From NCBI RefSeq assembly GCF_001598455.1, contig NZ_BCYZ01000008.1:42612-106611 (forward strand): a DNA stretch of 64,000 nt, written 5' to 3'. Of the stretch, positions 18,561 to 27,274 are shown one piece after another. The number at the start of each line of letters is the position of its first letter. Positions within the stretch are counted from its first letter, which is position 1. Below the pieces are notes generated by a model. It was given only the letters and a program-made list of their open reading frames with translations, ran no database searches and was not told the DNA's origin. Both the position numbers and the translations under genes were made by a program. This stretch comes from Sphingomonas pruni NBRC 15498. Lineage in GTDB: Bacteria; Pseudomonadota; Alphaproteobacteria; Sphingomonadales; Sphingomonadaceae.

Positions 18561-18566
18561 TATCAG

Positions 18567-19640
18567 TCAAGCCGTGCCGTTCAACCGGTCGCGCGCCCGC
18601 AACAACGTGCCCACGATGCACGCAGCGAACAGCGCGCCCTCAGCTCCGCCCATCACGAGCTGGGCGGCAAGACCGAAGTCGCGGTCGCCCGCCAGCGCGC
18701 CGAGTGGACCAAGCCGCAGGCGGGAGCCGGGAAAGGTTCGCGCCAGCAAATCCAGGCTGCCGACCATCAGTCGTCCACCCAATAGCGGCACTAGTACGCC
18801 CCCCGCCGCGCCGGCCAGACCGGCGATGGCGATCCTGCGCCGCATGGAGGTCGACCGTCGCCGGCCGGCCAGCCACGCGCCAAGGCCCACCGCGCCGCCG
18901 AGCAACAATCCCTCAGGCGCGCCGGCGATGCCTCCCGGCGAACGACCGAGCAGCAAGCTGAACGCATCGAGGCCAAGCAATTTGACGATTCCGCCGATCG
19001 CCATGCCGCCGAGTGCGCCGCCAAGGATGGCCAACCAACTGCGCCGGGCGAAACCGGCCGCGGCGATCCCGAAGCTCACGCCCGCGCCGCCGACCAGCGC
19101 CACGACGACGGTCAGCCACAGCAACACGAACAGCACCGACGCCCCGCCCCCGGACTCCGGCGGCTGCGCCGCGGCGACGAATCCGTAGAACAGCCCGCCG
19201 ATTGCGCCGGCAATACCCGCCCCGATCGTTCCAGCGCCGCCGAGCAACACGAAATCGCGCCACGCATAGGGCGGAGTTGCCGGCATCCCGGGTGCCGCGA
19301 CCGGTTCGATACTTGCCTGTTCCACCCACTCCACCGGCGCGACGAAGCGATAGCCGTGTTTGGGAATCGTCTCGATGAAGCGCGGATTGCTCGCATCGTC
19401 GCCGAGTTGCCGGCGCAGCGTCTTGACGCATTGGGTCAAGGCTTCGTCGGTGATCGGCACGCCGTGCCAAACGTCCCCCAGAAAGCGATCCTTGGTGACG
19501 AGCTTGCCGCTCTCCCGCAGCAACAGGGCGAGCGCATCGAAATAGCGCGCGTTGAGCTCGACCGTGGCGCCATCGCGCGACAGCCGGCGCTCGTCCGGGT
19601 CGAGCTCGAAACGGTCGAAGCGAAAGCTGCCGGACGCCAT
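18567..19640 (-). CDS. CadC-like membrane-bound winged-helix regulator
   Basis: This 357-residue protein begins with an OmpR/PhoB-type DNA-binding domain (about 5-105). The clear block is DEALTQCVKTLRRQLGDD, followed by FIETIPKHGYRFVAPVEW. After a linker come several glycine/alanine-rich membrane helices from about residue 127 to the C-terminus. The layout is that of a one-component regulator held in the membrane, as in CadC or ToxR. Unlike CadC, which has one helix and a periplasmic sensor, the C-terminal half here is a multi-helix membrane domain that may itself sense the signal. The target is unknown. The membrane-protein gene at 19727 is divergent and a candidate. Confidence 0.83.
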   Translation of the reverse strand: MASGSFRFDRFELDPDERRLSRDGATVELNARYFDALALLLRESGKLVTKDRFLGDVWHGVPITDEALTQCVKTLRRQLGDDASNPRFIETIPKHGYRFVAPVEWVEQASIEPVAAPGMPATPPYAWRDFVLLGGAGTIGAGIAGAIGGLFYGFVAAAQPPESGGGASVLFVLLWLTVVVALVGGAGVSFGIAAAGFARRSWLAILGGALGGMAIGGIVKLLGLDAFSLLLGRSPGGIAGAPEGLLLGGAVGLGAWLAGRRRSTSMRRRIAIAGLAGAAGGVLVPLLGGRLMVGSLDLLARTFPGSRLRLGPLGALAGDRDFGLAAQLVMGGAEGALFAACIVGTLLRARDRLNGTA

Positions 19641-19726
19641 TTTTCAGCGAAACCTCAGGAGTTGCTCATGCCGCTCACCGGCGGCTCCGCCAGGATGACG
19701 CTCTATTCAAGCATGGAGACGACAGG

Positions 19727-20323
19727 ATGGCAAAGGCGATCGAGCGCAGAGGCGGAGCGAACCCCTGGAGGATCGCGGGTTGGAGTTTCGCCGCTTTGCT
19801 CCTGCTCTTGCCGCTCGTGGCGATGCACTTCACGGCGGAAGTGAACTGGACGCCCTTCGACTTCGCGGTTGCGGCAGTGATGATCGGCGCCGTCGGCACC
19901 GCGTTCGAGGTGACGGTCAGGGCAACGCGCAACAACGCCTATCGCGGCGCGCTGGCGATCGCCCTGGCCGCCGCGTTCCTGCTCCTCTGGATCAATGGCG
20001 CGGTCGGCATCGTCGGCGATGAGGAGAACCCGCTCAACCTGCTCTATTTCGGCGTTATCGCCATAGCGTTCGGCGGCATGGCCTGGGCCCGCTTCCGGGC
20101 AAAGGGTGCGGCGCGCGCAATGACGGTGGCGGCCATCGCCAATGCATTGGTCGGCGTGGTTGCGGCCGTGGCGGGCCGCAACGAACCGCCCGGCATCGTC
20201 GGGCTAATCGTGCTGAACGGCTTTTTCGTCCTGCTGTTTCTGGGTGCAGCGTGGTTGTTCGGCATCGCGGCGGCAAGCGGGGGCACGCCGACCGAGCCCC
20301 ACCCGAGCGCCGAGGCCACGTGA
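19727..20323 (+). CDS. multi-helix membrane protein, unknown function
   Basis: This 198-residue protein starts at an ATG preceded by GGAGACGACAGG. It has about six predicted membrane helices: one near 15-33, a pair around 45-95, one near 108-122, and two in the last third ending with FFVLLFLGAAWLFGIAAA. It is divergent from the CadC-like regulator, 86 bases away, so the two could share control. I do not recognise a named family. Confidence 0.75.
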   Translation: MAKAIERRGGANPWRIAGWSFAALLLLLPLVAMHFTAEVNWTPFDFAVAAVMIGAVGTAFEVTVRATRNNAYRGALAIALAAAFLLLWINGAVGIVGDEENPLNLLYFGVIAIAFGGMAWARFRAKGAARAMTVAAIANALVGVVAAVAGRNEPPGIVGLIVLNGFFVLLFLGAAWLFGIAAASGGTPTEPHPSAEAT

Positions 20324-20496
20324 TGCGATGCGCCGCACATCTTGTTGTGAGGCCGACGGGCCTTCGTTGGCCGGTGGATTTTGTCGGCGCTACGGATCTA
20401 ACGGCATTGCAGGGCGCTACCCCGAAGGGCAACCGTGTAAAGCGGCCAGTCAGGAACGACCCACTTGCAGACATCCTCAGCGAGTGAGACGAAGGC

Positions 20497-20757
20497 ATGA
20501 TGCCGCTTCCGCTAAATCTGTCTCGGATCGCTCAAGTCTTCGCTGTGGCACTTGGGTCAGCCGCACTTACGATCCTTGTTGATCGTTGGCAGGTCCGAAC
20601 GCCTTTGAACTTCATCTGGATTGTTGGCGTCCCAATTTTGGTCGGCGCTGCACTTAATACCGGAAACGTCCGCCGGATCGCTATGGTGCTGTTATTGCCC
20701 GGTGTTTCGTTACTCGTCCTCATGATCACCGGGCAACTTTTCGGCAGTTACACCTAA
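20497..20757 (+). CDS. small membrane protein, unknown function
   Basis: This 86-residue protein has three hydrophobic stretches: IAQVFAVALGSAALTILV, LNFIWIVGVPILVGAAL and IAMVLLLPGVSLLVLMIT. The base composition is less GC-rich than its neighbours. It starts with two adjacent ATGs after a GAGACGAAGG site. The gene before it on this strand ends 173 bases upstream and no hairpin separates them. No family is recognised. Confidence 0.6.
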   Translation: MMPLPLNLSRIAQVFAVALGSAALTILVDRWQVRTPLNFIWIVGVPILVGAALNTGNVRRIAMVLLLPGVSLLVLMITGQLFGSYT

Positions 20758-20804
20758 AATCGGCGAACGACCATTCCCACACGCCCCGCGACAGGTTTGC
20801 GGCT

Positions 20805-21149
20805 TCAATCTTCAATGAGTTTCATCAACCGCCGCTCGATCGGCGCGAGCACCGGGCCGAGCTCATGCCCCCGCTTCACTACCTGGCCGTGCTCGGCGAT
20901 CAGCGCCCACATGCCCTGGCGGTTGCGCAGATCGGGGCGTTTCTCGATCCTGAATTCGGGACGCTCGGCGGCGCGGCGGAAGGCAGCAAACACCGCCGCC
21001 GCCTGCCCGAGCTCGATCGCATAGTCGCGCCAATGCCCGGCGGCGACCATGCGGCCGTAGAGGTCGAGAATCCGGTTGAGTTCGAGCCGCTCGAAACCGA
21101 TCTGGCTCGGTTGACGCCCCTGCAAAGGAAACGGAGTGACCGTTCCCAT
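20805..21149 (-). CDS. DUF2794 domain protein
   Basis: This 114-residue protein matches the alphaproteobacterial DUF2794 family. It shows the RLELNRILDLYGRMVAAGHW block, the YAIELG stretch, and the FRRAAERPEFRIEKRPDLRN segment. Function is unknown. Its start codon overlaps the cysE stop by one base (TGATG), so it is translated with cysE. Confidence 0.85.
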   Translation of the reverse strand: MGTVTPFPLQGRQPSQIGFERLELNRILDLYGRMVAAGHWRDYAIELGQAAAVFAAFRRAAERPEFRIEKRPDLRNRQGMWALIAEHGQVVKRGHELGPVLAPIERRLMKLIED

Positions 21150-21829
21150 CAGGCGCGGTCACGCTCCGGCGTTTCATGCTCGGCGAGCAACGCATCGAGG
21201 CGCTTGCGCAATGTCTCGATCTCGCAGCGGAGCAACTCGACCTTTTGCGTCTGCGGGTCGAACATCTCGCTGCACGGCGTGCCATAGGCGAGGAACGGCT
21301 TTTCGCCCTTCCCTTCGACCATGGTCGGCCGCGCCGGAATACCGACCATAACCGCGCCTTCCGGCACGTCCTTGGTCACCACCGCATTGGCGCCGACACG
21401 CGCCCCGGTCGCGACGGTGATCGGACCCAGGATCTGCGCGCCCGAGCCGATGATGACGTTGTCCTCGAGCGTCGGATGGCGCTTGCCGGCAACGCCGTCG
21501 GCCGGGTTGGTTCCGCCGAGCGTGACGCACTGATAGATCGTGACATTGTCGCCGATCACCGCGGTCTCGCCGATCACGGTGAAGCCATGATCGATGAAGA
21601 AAAATTTGCCGATCGTGGCGCCTGGGTGGATATCGATCGCGGTGAAGAAGCGCGCGATATGGTTCACCCAGCGCGCCAGGAAAAACAGCCGCGCCTTGTA
21701 CAGAGCGTGCGCGATACGGTGATAGCCGAGCGCCCAAACGCCCGGATAAAGCAGGATTTCCAAGTTCGACCGTGGCGCTGGGTCGCGCGCCCGAATCGAG
21801 TCGAGATAAGCCCTGAGGCCAGCAAGCAT
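21149..21829 (-). CDS. cysE: serine O-acetyltransferase
   Basis: The enzyme acetylates L-serine to O-acetylserine, the first committed step of cysteine synthesis. The ATG at 21829 has AAGGGGA eight bases upstream and gives 226 residues, close to the short EpsC-type length. The frame reads open to 21955 but the extra 42 residues lack family character. The catalytic region is left-handed beta-helix hexapeptide repeats: DIHPGATIGKFFFIDHG, ETAVIGDNVTIYQCVTLGG, and GAQILGPITVATGARVGANA. The DUF2794 gene overlaps its 3' end. A TauE/SafE permease gene is divergent. Confidence 0.93.
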   Translation of the reverse strand: MLAGLRAYLDSIRARDPAPRSNLEILLYPGVWALGYHRIAHALYKARLFFLARWVNHIARFFTAIDIHPGATIGKFFFIDHGFTVIGETAVIGDNVTIYQCVTLGGTNPADGVAGKRHPTLEDNVIIGSGAQILGPITVATGARVGANAVVTKDVPEGAVMVGIPARPTMVEGKGEKPFLAYGTPCSEMFDPQTQKVELLRCEIETLRKRLDALLAEHETPERDRA

Positions 21830-21984
21830 GGGCGCGTCCCCTTCGCCGGTTTCAGCATATCTAGGACGCCATGCCGGCGATTTCCATAACCGGCCCGCCG
21901 CAACTTCCCCGGACAAAAGCCCATCTTTGTTGTGGGAATTAGGTGCGTACGTCATGCAACGGACCGGATCGCAGGGAGTTTGCG

Positions 21985-22761
21985 GTGATAATGGTCGATG
22001 TTTCGCTGGCCTCGATCGAGGCGATTCTGCCCTTCATCGCGATCGGGTTCGCCGCACAATTGGTCGATGGCGCGTTGGGCATGGCGTTCGGGCTGATCAA
22101 CTCGACGCTGCTGATCAGCGTGATGGGCCTGCCGCCGCGCGTCGCCTCGGCCAGCGTCCATGCGGTCGAGACCTTCACCACCGCCGCGTCGGGCATCAGC
22201 CATGTCCTGCACCGCAACGTGAACTGGCGGCTGTTCGCGCGGCTGGTGATCCCCGGGATGATCGGCGGCGTGCTCGGCGCCTATGTGCTGTCGTCGATCG
22301 ACGCCTCGGTCGCGCGCCCGTTCGTCATGGCCTATCTGAGCGCGATCGGCCTTTATCTGCTGTTTCGCGCCTGGCGTGGCCGCGTCGAACCGCGGACGCC
22401 CAAGGTGATCGAACCGCTGGGGCTTGTCGGCGGCTTTCTCGACGCGGCGGGCGGCGGCGGCTGGGGGCCGGTGGTGACGAGCAACCTGCTGGTGCAGGGC
22501 GCCAGCCCACGCGAGACGATCGGCACGGTAAACACCGCCGAATTCTTCCTGACCGCGACGATCTCGGCGACGTTCATCTTCACCTTGGGCTTCGCCGCTT
22601 TCACCCTGCAGACGCTCGGCATCTTGATCGGCGGGCTGCTCGCGGCGCCGCTGGGCGGCTGGCTCGCCAAGAAGGTGCCGGCACGCCCGCTGATGGCGAT
22701 GGTCGGCGTGCTACTGACCCTGACCAGCGCGTTCTCAATCTATCAGGCGTTGAGCAAATAG
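21985..22761 (+). CDS. TauE/SafE (TSUP) family permease
   Basis: This 258-residue inner-membrane protein has about eight helices. The N-terminal repeat FIAIGFAAQLVDGALGMAFG carries the TSUP signature and a second glycine-rich copy is at GLVGGFLDAAGGGGWGPV. TSUP proteins export or import small sulfur-containing or organic anions. I chose the GTG at 21985 because GGGAG lies six bases before it. The ATG two codons later is equally possible. It is divergent from cysE, so a role in sulfur flux is reasonable but inferred. Confidence 0.88.
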   Translation: MIMVDVSLASIEAILPFIAIGFAAQLVDGALGMAFGLINSTLLISVMGLPPRVASASVHAVETFTTAASGISHVLHRNVNWRLFARLVIPGMIGGVLGAYVLSSIDASVARPFVMAYLSAIGLYLLFRAWRGRVEPRTPKVIEPLGLVGGFLDAAGGGGWGPVVTSNLLVQGASPRETIGTVNTAEFFLTATISATFIFTLGFAAFTLQTLGILIGGLLAAPLGGWLAKKVPARPLMAMVGVLLTLTSAFSIYQALSK

Positions 22762-22767
22762 AATCCG

Positions 22768-23289
22768 TCAGGCGACCGCGGCGTGCACCGTCGCGACTGC
22801 CTTCATCACCGCCGCCCAACGCACCGCGTCCTGGATCGCCTGCGCCGTCACGCCGGCTTTCTTGAGCACATTCTCATGTGCGTCGATGCACAGGCCGCAG
22901 CCGTTCATCGCGCTGATCGCCAGGCTGAACAGCTCGAAATCGTCCTTTTCGATTCCAGGCGCGCCGATCACGTTCATGCGCAGCTTGGCCGGCATGTTGG
23001 CATATTCCTTGTTCCCGGCGAGATGCGTGAAGCGGTAATAGACGTTGTTCATCGCCATCACCGCCGCCGCCGCGCGTGCCGCGTTGGCGGCTTCGGGCGA
23101 CAGCTTGTCCGCGACTTCCGCTTCGGCCGCCTCGACCAGCGGCTTATGGCCGGAGGCATGTGCGCAGGCCAGGAGCAGGCCGTATTTGCGCTGGTCGCCG
23201 AGCGACGTCTCGTTGAGCAGCGAACCGACATTGAGCCGGATGTCCTTGGCGAAATCGGGCAGCGACTGGGCGAAATCCTTGAGCGACAT
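22768..23289 (-). CDS. ahpD: alkyl hydroperoxide reductase AhpD-like carboxymuconolactone-decarboxylase family protein
   Basis: AhpD-type proteins recycle AhpC through a CxxC thiol pair. This 173-residue protein has the motif CGLCIDAHE, with C131, C134 and H138. The ATG at 23289 has GGAG eight bases upstream. It follows ahpC on the same strand at a distance of 164 bases that contains two GC-rich hairpins. Divergent oxyR lies beyond ahpC. Together they form a peroxide-defence unit. Confidence 0.92.
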   Translation of the reverse strand: MSLKDFAQSLPDFAKDIRLNVGSLLNETSLGDQRKYGLLLACAHASGHKPLVEAAEAEVADKLSPEAANAARAAAAVMAMNNVYYRFTHLAGNKEYANMPAKLRMNVIGAPGIEKDDFELFSLAISAMNGCGLCIDAHENVLKKAGVTAQAIQDAVRWAAVMKAVATVHAAVA

Positions 23290-23332
23290 GCGATAGGCTC
23301 CTCGCGGCGATGATCGCCGGCGTTGGGATAAG

Positions 23333-23405
23333 GCCCCGGCCGAAGCCGGGGCGAAAGTTCGGAAAATAGGTGGCGCGGGGCCGAGGGGGGGAAAGACCCC
23401 GCGCC
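23333..23405 (-). terminator. two GC-rich hairpins between ahpC and ahpD
   Basis: GCCCCGGC-CGAA-GCCGGGGC (23333-23352) and GGCGCGGGG paired with CCCCGCGCC (23372-23405) are both strong stems. Neither is followed by a T run on the minus strand, so they may be processing or attenuation structures that lower ahpD expression relative to ahpC rather than full terminators. Confidence 0.5.
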
Positions 23406-23453
23406 GGGGGATACGGCCCCTGATTCAAAGGCCGCACCTGTTAGACGAAGTCG

Positions 23454-23999
23454 TTACGCGGCAACCTTGAGGACATCGTCGCCCTTGTTCCAATTGCACG
23501 GGCAAAGCTCGTCGGTCTGCAGAGCGTCGAGCACGCGCAGCGTCTCCTGCGGGTTGCGGCCAACGTTGAGGCCGTTGACCTGCACCGCCTGGATCACACC
23601 GTCGGGATCGACGGTGAAGGTGGCGCGATAGGCGACGTTCTCGTCCGCATCGAGAATGCCGAGCGCGGCGGCGAGCTTGCCGCCATTGTCGGCAATCCAC
23701 GGGAAGTCGGCGGCGGCCAGATCCGGATCCGACTTGCGCCAGGCCAGATGGACATGGCTGGTGTCGGTCGAGGCGCCGATCAGCACCGCGTCGCGATCCT
23801 CGAAATCGCCCTTCAGCCCGGCATAACCGACGATCTCGGTCGGGCAGACGAAGGTGAAGTCCTTGGGCCAGTAGAATACGATCTTCCACTTGCCCGGCGC
23901 ATGGGTGGTGACATCGATCGTCTCGCCGGCGGGCAAGGCGTCGATGCCCTGCTGGACGGGAACGGTGATGGCGGGGAACTTGTCTCCGACGGTCAACAT
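23454..23999 (-). CDS. ahpC: peroxiredoxin AhpC (alkyl hydroperoxide reductase C)
   Basis: This 2-Cys peroxiredoxin reduces H2O2, organic peroxides and peroxynitrite. The ATG at 23999 (MLTVGDKFPAITV) follows an AGGAGG site and gives 181 residues. The 40 upstream codons lie in the promoter region. The peroxidatic cysteine is C52 in FTFVCPTEIVGY. The resolving cysteine is in the ELCPCNWNKG segment near the C-terminus. It is divergent from oxyR and followed by ahpD, so OxyR control is expected. Confidence 0.93.
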   Translation of the reverse strand: MLTVGDKFPAITVPVQQGIDALPAGETIDVTTHAPGKWKIVFYWPKDFTFVCPTEIVGYAGLKGDFEDRDAVLIGASTDTSHVHLAWRKSDPDLAAADFPWIADNGGKLAAALGILDADENVAYRATFTVDPDGVIQAVQVNGLNVGRNPQETLRVLDALQTDELCPCNWNKGDDVLKVAA

Positions 24000-24094
24000 G
24001 ATCTTGGGCCTCCTGCCAAAGGAATTGGGGTCGGCCTTCTTGGACATCCTCTCGGGATCGGCGGGCCTTCGGGCCTCTTCCGTCACGGTCGCAT

Positions 24095-24123
24095 ATAGGC
24101 TGGCCTTTGAACGATCCAATAGG
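24095..24123. promoter_or_regulatory. candidate OxyR half-sites between ahpC and oxyR
   Basis: Two ATAGG half-sites start 24 bases apart (24095 and 24119) in the divergent ahpC-oxyR region, the second followed by TTAT. ATAG is the conserved start of the classical OxyR recognition element. The match is partial, so this is only a candidate. Confidence 0.35.
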
Positions 24124-24157
24124 TTATTTACGCGACCTTGATCGATTGAGGCGATGA

Positions 24158-25060
24158 ATGAGCACTACCTACCTCCCCACCTTGAAGCAGCTGCAATATC
24201 TGGTCGCGCTGAAGGACCATGGCCATTTCGGCCGCGCGGCCGAAGCCTGTTTCGTCACCCAGTCGACCATGTCGGCGGGGATTCGCGAGCTCGAGACGCT
24301 GATCGGCGTGACCCTGGTCGAGCGGACGCGACGCGTCGTGCGGTTCACGCCGCTTGGCGACCGCATCGCCGACAAGGCACGGCGGGTAATTCGCGAGGCG
24401 GAGGAACTGGGCGACATGGCGCGCGCCGCCGGGCGGCCGTTGTCGGGGGAAATGCGGATGAGCGTCATCCCGACGATCGCGCCATTCATGCTGCCGCACA
24501 TCCTGCCGGCGCTGCGTCGCGATTATCCCGATCTCAAACTGTTCCTGCGCGAGGAGACCACGGGCGCGGCGTGCGAAGGCCTGCACAACGGCCGCACCGA
24601 CTGCGTGCTGCTGGCACTGCCTTATGCCTGTGGCGAAGTGACCGCGGCGCCGCTGTTCGACGACCGCCTGTTCGTCGCCTTTCCCGATGCCGAGCTGCCC
24701 AATCCCCCCGCAGTGATCGCGGCGGCCGATATCGACGAGGACCGCTTGCTGCTGCTCGAGGACGGACATTGCCTGAAGGACCATGCCCTCGCCGCCTGCA
24801 ACCGGCCCGAACTTGGCGCGCATGCGATGATGCTGGGCACGTCGCTCCACACCATCGTGCAGATGGTCGACAATGGCCTGGGTGTGACGATGCTGCCCGA
24901 AATGGCAGTGCAGGCGGGCATATTGGACAATACCGAGATCTCGGCGCGGCCGCTCGCGGGGGATCACGCCACGCGCACCATCGCGTTGGTGTGGCGGCGC
25001 GCATCGCCGCGCGAACGCGATTTCCGGCTGCTGGCCGACATCCTCAAGGCGGCGGCCTGA
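24158..25060 (+). CDS. oxyR: hydrogen-peroxide-inducible LysR-type activator OxyR
   Basis: This 300-residue LysR-type regulator has an N-terminal helix-turn-helix (GRAAEACFVTQSTMSAGIRELE). The redox pair C205 and C214 lies in EDGHCLKDHALAAC, with the same eight-residue spacing as E. coli C199/C208. This makes OxyR rather than a generic LysR the confident call. Oxidation to the disulfide form should activate divergent ahpC-ahpD. The ATG at 24158 is preceded by GAGG. Confidence 0.95.
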   Translation: MSTTYLPTLKQLQYLVALKDHGHFGRAAEACFVTQSTMSAGIRELETLIGVTLVERTRRVVRFTPLGDRIADKARRVIREAEELGDMARAAGRPLSGEMRMSVIPTIAPFMLPHILPALRRDYPDLKLFLREETTGAACEGLHNGRTDCVLLALPYACGEVTAAPLFDDRLFVAFPDAELPNPPAVIAAADIDEDRLLLLEDGHCLKDHALAACNRPELGAHAMMLGTSLHTIVQMVDNGLGVTMLPEMAVQAGILDNTEISARPLAGDHATRTIALVWRRASPRERDFRLLADILKAAA

Positions 25061-25157
25061 TGCTTTTCCGCGTCGGGCGAAAGGAAACCAACCGACCATT
25101 CAAGCGTATCCTGAAGGACACCCGGGACGGGTGCACCTATGAAAGGATGCTCTTAGA

Positions 25158-25787
25158 ATGAAGCTGTTACGTATCCCGGCACTTGCTCTCGCGCCGGTCC
25201 TTGCCCTTCCCGCCTTCGCGCAGACCACGCCCGCCGCTCCGCCGGCCGGACCCGCCCCACAGACCGCCGCTCCTGCCCCCGCCGCTGCGGCCGCTCCCAA
25301 TCCGTCGGTCGGCGGCGTGGCGATGGACGCCGGCAAGACGATCGTCGCCAACGCCTCCGCCGCGCCCAACCTCTCGACGCTGGTCAAGGCGATTACCGCC
25401 GCGGATCTGACCGCCACCTTGTCGGGTCCCCGACCGTACACCGTGTTCGCGCCGACCAATGACGCCTTCACGCGACTGCCGCCGGATACGCTCGCGCAGT
25501 TGATGAAACCCGAGAACAAGGCGCTGCTGGCCAAGGTGCTGACCTATCACGTCGTCCCTGGCACGATCGATTTCGCGCAGTTGAAGGCGCAGATCGCAGC
25601 CGGCAACGGCACCGCCACGCTGACCACCGTCGCCGGCCAGCCGCTCAAGGTGACGATCACCGGCAACAACGTCGTCACGCTGACCAGCGTCAACGGCAAT
25701 GTCAGCTATCTGGAGACGCCCGACGTCCACCAGTCGAACGGCATCGTCCACGTCGTCAACGGCGTGCTGTTGCCGAAGTTGAACTGA
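25158..25787 (+). CDS. secreted fasciclin-domain protein
   Basis: This 209-residue protein has a signal peptide (residues 1-22, LPAFA-QT), an Ala/Pro-rich linker to about residue 50, and one FAS1 domain (about 58-208). FAS1 blocks are TVFAPTNDAFTRLP, VLTYHVVPGTI and the C-terminal NGIVHVVNGVLLP. FAS1 proteins mediate adhesion or surface interactions. Bacterial secreted ones are mostly uncharacterised. It stands alone between oxyR and a double-hairpin repeat. Confidence 0.9.
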   Translation: MKLLRIPALALAPVLALPAFAQTTPAAPPAGPAPQTAAPAPAAAAAPNPSVGGVAMDAGKTIVANASAAPNLSTLVKAITAADLTATLSGPRPYTVFAPTNDAFTRLPPDTLAQLMKPENKALLAKVLTYHVVPGTIDFAQLKAQIAAGNGTATLTTVAGQPLKVTITGNNVVTLTSVNGNVSYLETPDVHQSNGIVHVVNGVLLPKLN

Positions 25788-25884
25788 TCTCGGCGACGAG
25801 CGACTTTCAACCAATCCCCTCCCGCCAGGGACGGGGCCATCGCACCTGACCGGGGTGGTGGTAAGGCTCTCGTCGTTGCCTTCC

Positions 25885-25989
25885 GTCACCCCGGACTTGT
25901 TCCGGGGTCCAACGGGCGGCAGCGGAAAAGCCGGAGGTTCTAAGGATTCCGGTGCGGTTGGTTGGATGCCGGCACAAGGCCGGCATGAC
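25885..25989. repeat. double-hairpin repeat, CCCCGGnnTTGTnCCGGGG type
   Basis: GTCACCCCGGACTTGTTCCGGGGTCC faces GGATGCCGGCACAAGGCCGGCATGAC. It is a close relative of the element at 6875-6963. It lies between the convergent fasciclin and moaE genes. Confidence 0.8.
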
Positions 25990-26028
25990 GGAGAAGGAAC
26001 GTCCTTAACTTATCTTTAAAAGCCGCAG

Positions 26029-26472
26029 TTATGACCGCTTCCAGCGGTCGGCGGCGTCGCGATCGCTTTCGCGTTCGCCGACCCAGCGCGCGTCCTGGCC
26101 GCGTGTCTCTCGCTTCCAGAACGGCGCGTCGGTCTTGAGCCGATCGATCAGAAAAGCGCAGGCCTCCAACGCCTCGGCGCGATGCGCAGCAACCGTGCCG
26201 ACAAAGACAATGCGCTCGCCTGGCGCCATCGCGCCGACGCGGTGGATCACGGTCGCCGCCGCCAGCGACCAGCGTCGAGCCGCTTCCGCCGCCAGGTCGC
26301 TCAGCGCCTTTTCGGTAGCAACCGGATAATGTTCGAGGAACAGTTCCTCGACCCCGCCATCGTCGCGCACCAGTCCGGTGAACGTCGCCACCGCGCCGCC
26401 GCAGGCGCGTTCGAGCGCGTCCAATTCGGCCGCGATATCGATCGCCGCCTCGGTGACGAGCACGCGGATCAT
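26029..26472 (-). CDS. moaE: molybdopterin synthase catalytic subunit MoaE
   Basis: MoaE is the large subunit of molybdopterin synthase. It transfers sulfur from the MoaD C-terminal thiocarboxylate to precursor Z. The 147-residue length fits. Motifs include GAVATFTGLVRDDGG, LEHYPVATEKAL, AATVIHRVGAMAPGERIVFVGTVAAHRAEA, and FWKRE near the active-site lysine. The start overlaps the moaD stop by four bases (ATGA), ensuring paired translation. Confidence 0.93.
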   Translation of the reverse strand: MIRVLVTEAAIDIAAELDALERACGGAVATFTGLVRDDGGVEELFLEHYPVATEKALSDLAAEAARRWSLAAATVIHRVGAMAPGERIVFVGTVAAHRAEALEACAFLIDRLKTDAPFWKRETRGQDARWVGERESDRDAADRWKRS

Positions 26473-26723
26473 CCTCCGGTCACCGGCGGGAAGATCGCGA
26501 CTTCGCGCGCCCCAGCGATCGACGCATCGAGCGGCACGAACAGCTGGTCGACCGCGGCCCTGAGCCTGGTCTTGTCCCCAAGCGCCTCGGCATAGCCCCC
26601 GCCCCGCATCGCGAGCCAGTCGATCAGTCCGGCGACGTTGGCGACCTCGGCCGGCGGCGTCGCGCGTTCATGGCCGATTCCGATGCTTTCGCGCACCCAG
26701 GCGAAATAGAGCAGGTCGATCAT
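26469..26723 (-). CDS. moaD: molybdopterin synthase sulfur carrier subunit MoaD
   Basis: MoaD is a ubiquitin-like sulfur carrier of 84 residues. It ends in the required Gly-Gly (PPVTGG), which is adenylated and thiocarboxylated. The beta-grasp pattern and the VAIFPPVTGG tail make the call firm. It overlaps the pgsA stop by one base (TGATG) and moaE by four, so pgsA-moaD-moaE form one tightly coupled unit. Confidence 0.92.
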   Translation of the reverse strand: MIDLLYFAWVRESIGIGHERATPPAEVANVAGLIDWLAMRGGGYAEALGDKTRLRAAVDQLFVPLDASIAGAREVAIFPPVTGG

Positions 26724-27274
26724 CAGTCCATGTGCTTCAGGCCGACGCGCAGATAGTCCCACCCGGTGACCATGGTGAGCGCGGCGGCGCCCCACAAAGC
26801 GACCAGTCCGATGCTGTGGACGATCGGCCAAGCCGGGAGCGCACCCGCCAGGATCATCGCGCCGAGCGCGACGAGCTGGAGCGTCGTCTTCCATTTGGCG
26901 AGTTGCGACACCGGGACCGACACCTGCAGCCCGCCGAGGAACTCGCGCAATCCCGACACCATGATCTCGCGCACCAGGATGATGATCGCCGCGATTACGT
27001 GCCAGCCGCCGATGTCGCGCGTCGCGACCAGCATCAGGATGACGGCGGCGACCATGATCTTGTCGGCGATCGGGTCGAGGAAGATGCCGAGCTTCGACAC
27101 CGTGCCCTGGGCACGGGCGAGATAGCCGTCGAGATAATCGGTCAGCGCGATCAGCGCGTAGAGGACGAAGGCGAACGCATAGCCGAGCTCCCAGCCCGGC
27201 CACCACAAGAAGGCGACGAGCAAGGGCACGCCGAGGATGCGCGACAGGGTCAGGATGTTGGGCAGCGTCCACAT
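26723..27274 (-). CDS. pgsA: CDP-diacylglycerol-glycerol-3-phosphate 3-phosphatidyltransferase
   Basis: PgsA makes phosphatidylglycerol phosphate, the first committed step to phosphatidylglycerol and cardiolipin, in the inner membrane. The ATG at 27274 (MWTLPNILTLSRI) gives 183 residues with AGGAAG upstream. The CDP-alcohol phosphotransferase motif D(x)2DG(x)2AR(x)8G(x)3D(x)3D is visible in TDYLDGYLARAQGTVSKLG followed by FLDPIADK. Four or more membrane helices are predicted. It is coupled to the moaDE genes. Confidence 0.93.
   Translation of the reverse strand: MWTLPNILTLSRILGVPLLVAFLWWPGWELGYAFAFVLYALIALTDYLDGYLARAQGTVSKLGIFLDPIADKIMVAAVILMLVATRDIGGWHVIAAIIILVREIMVSGLREFLGGLQVSVPVSQLAKWKTTLQLVALGAMILAGALPAWPIVHSIGLVALWGAAALTMVTGWDYLRVGLKHMD

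Noticed and set aside
20323..20487. Possible 54-residue gene starting in the TGATG at the end of 19727-20323
   Set aside because: The sequence is arginine-rich without secondary-structure pattern or family resemblance and there is no ribosome-binding site beyond the overlap.
25061..25157. GGAAAC and CGTA spaced by 16 bases upstream of the fasciclin gene, as an EcfG stress promoter
   Set aside because: The match to GGAAC-N16/17-CGTT is incomplete in both boxes.
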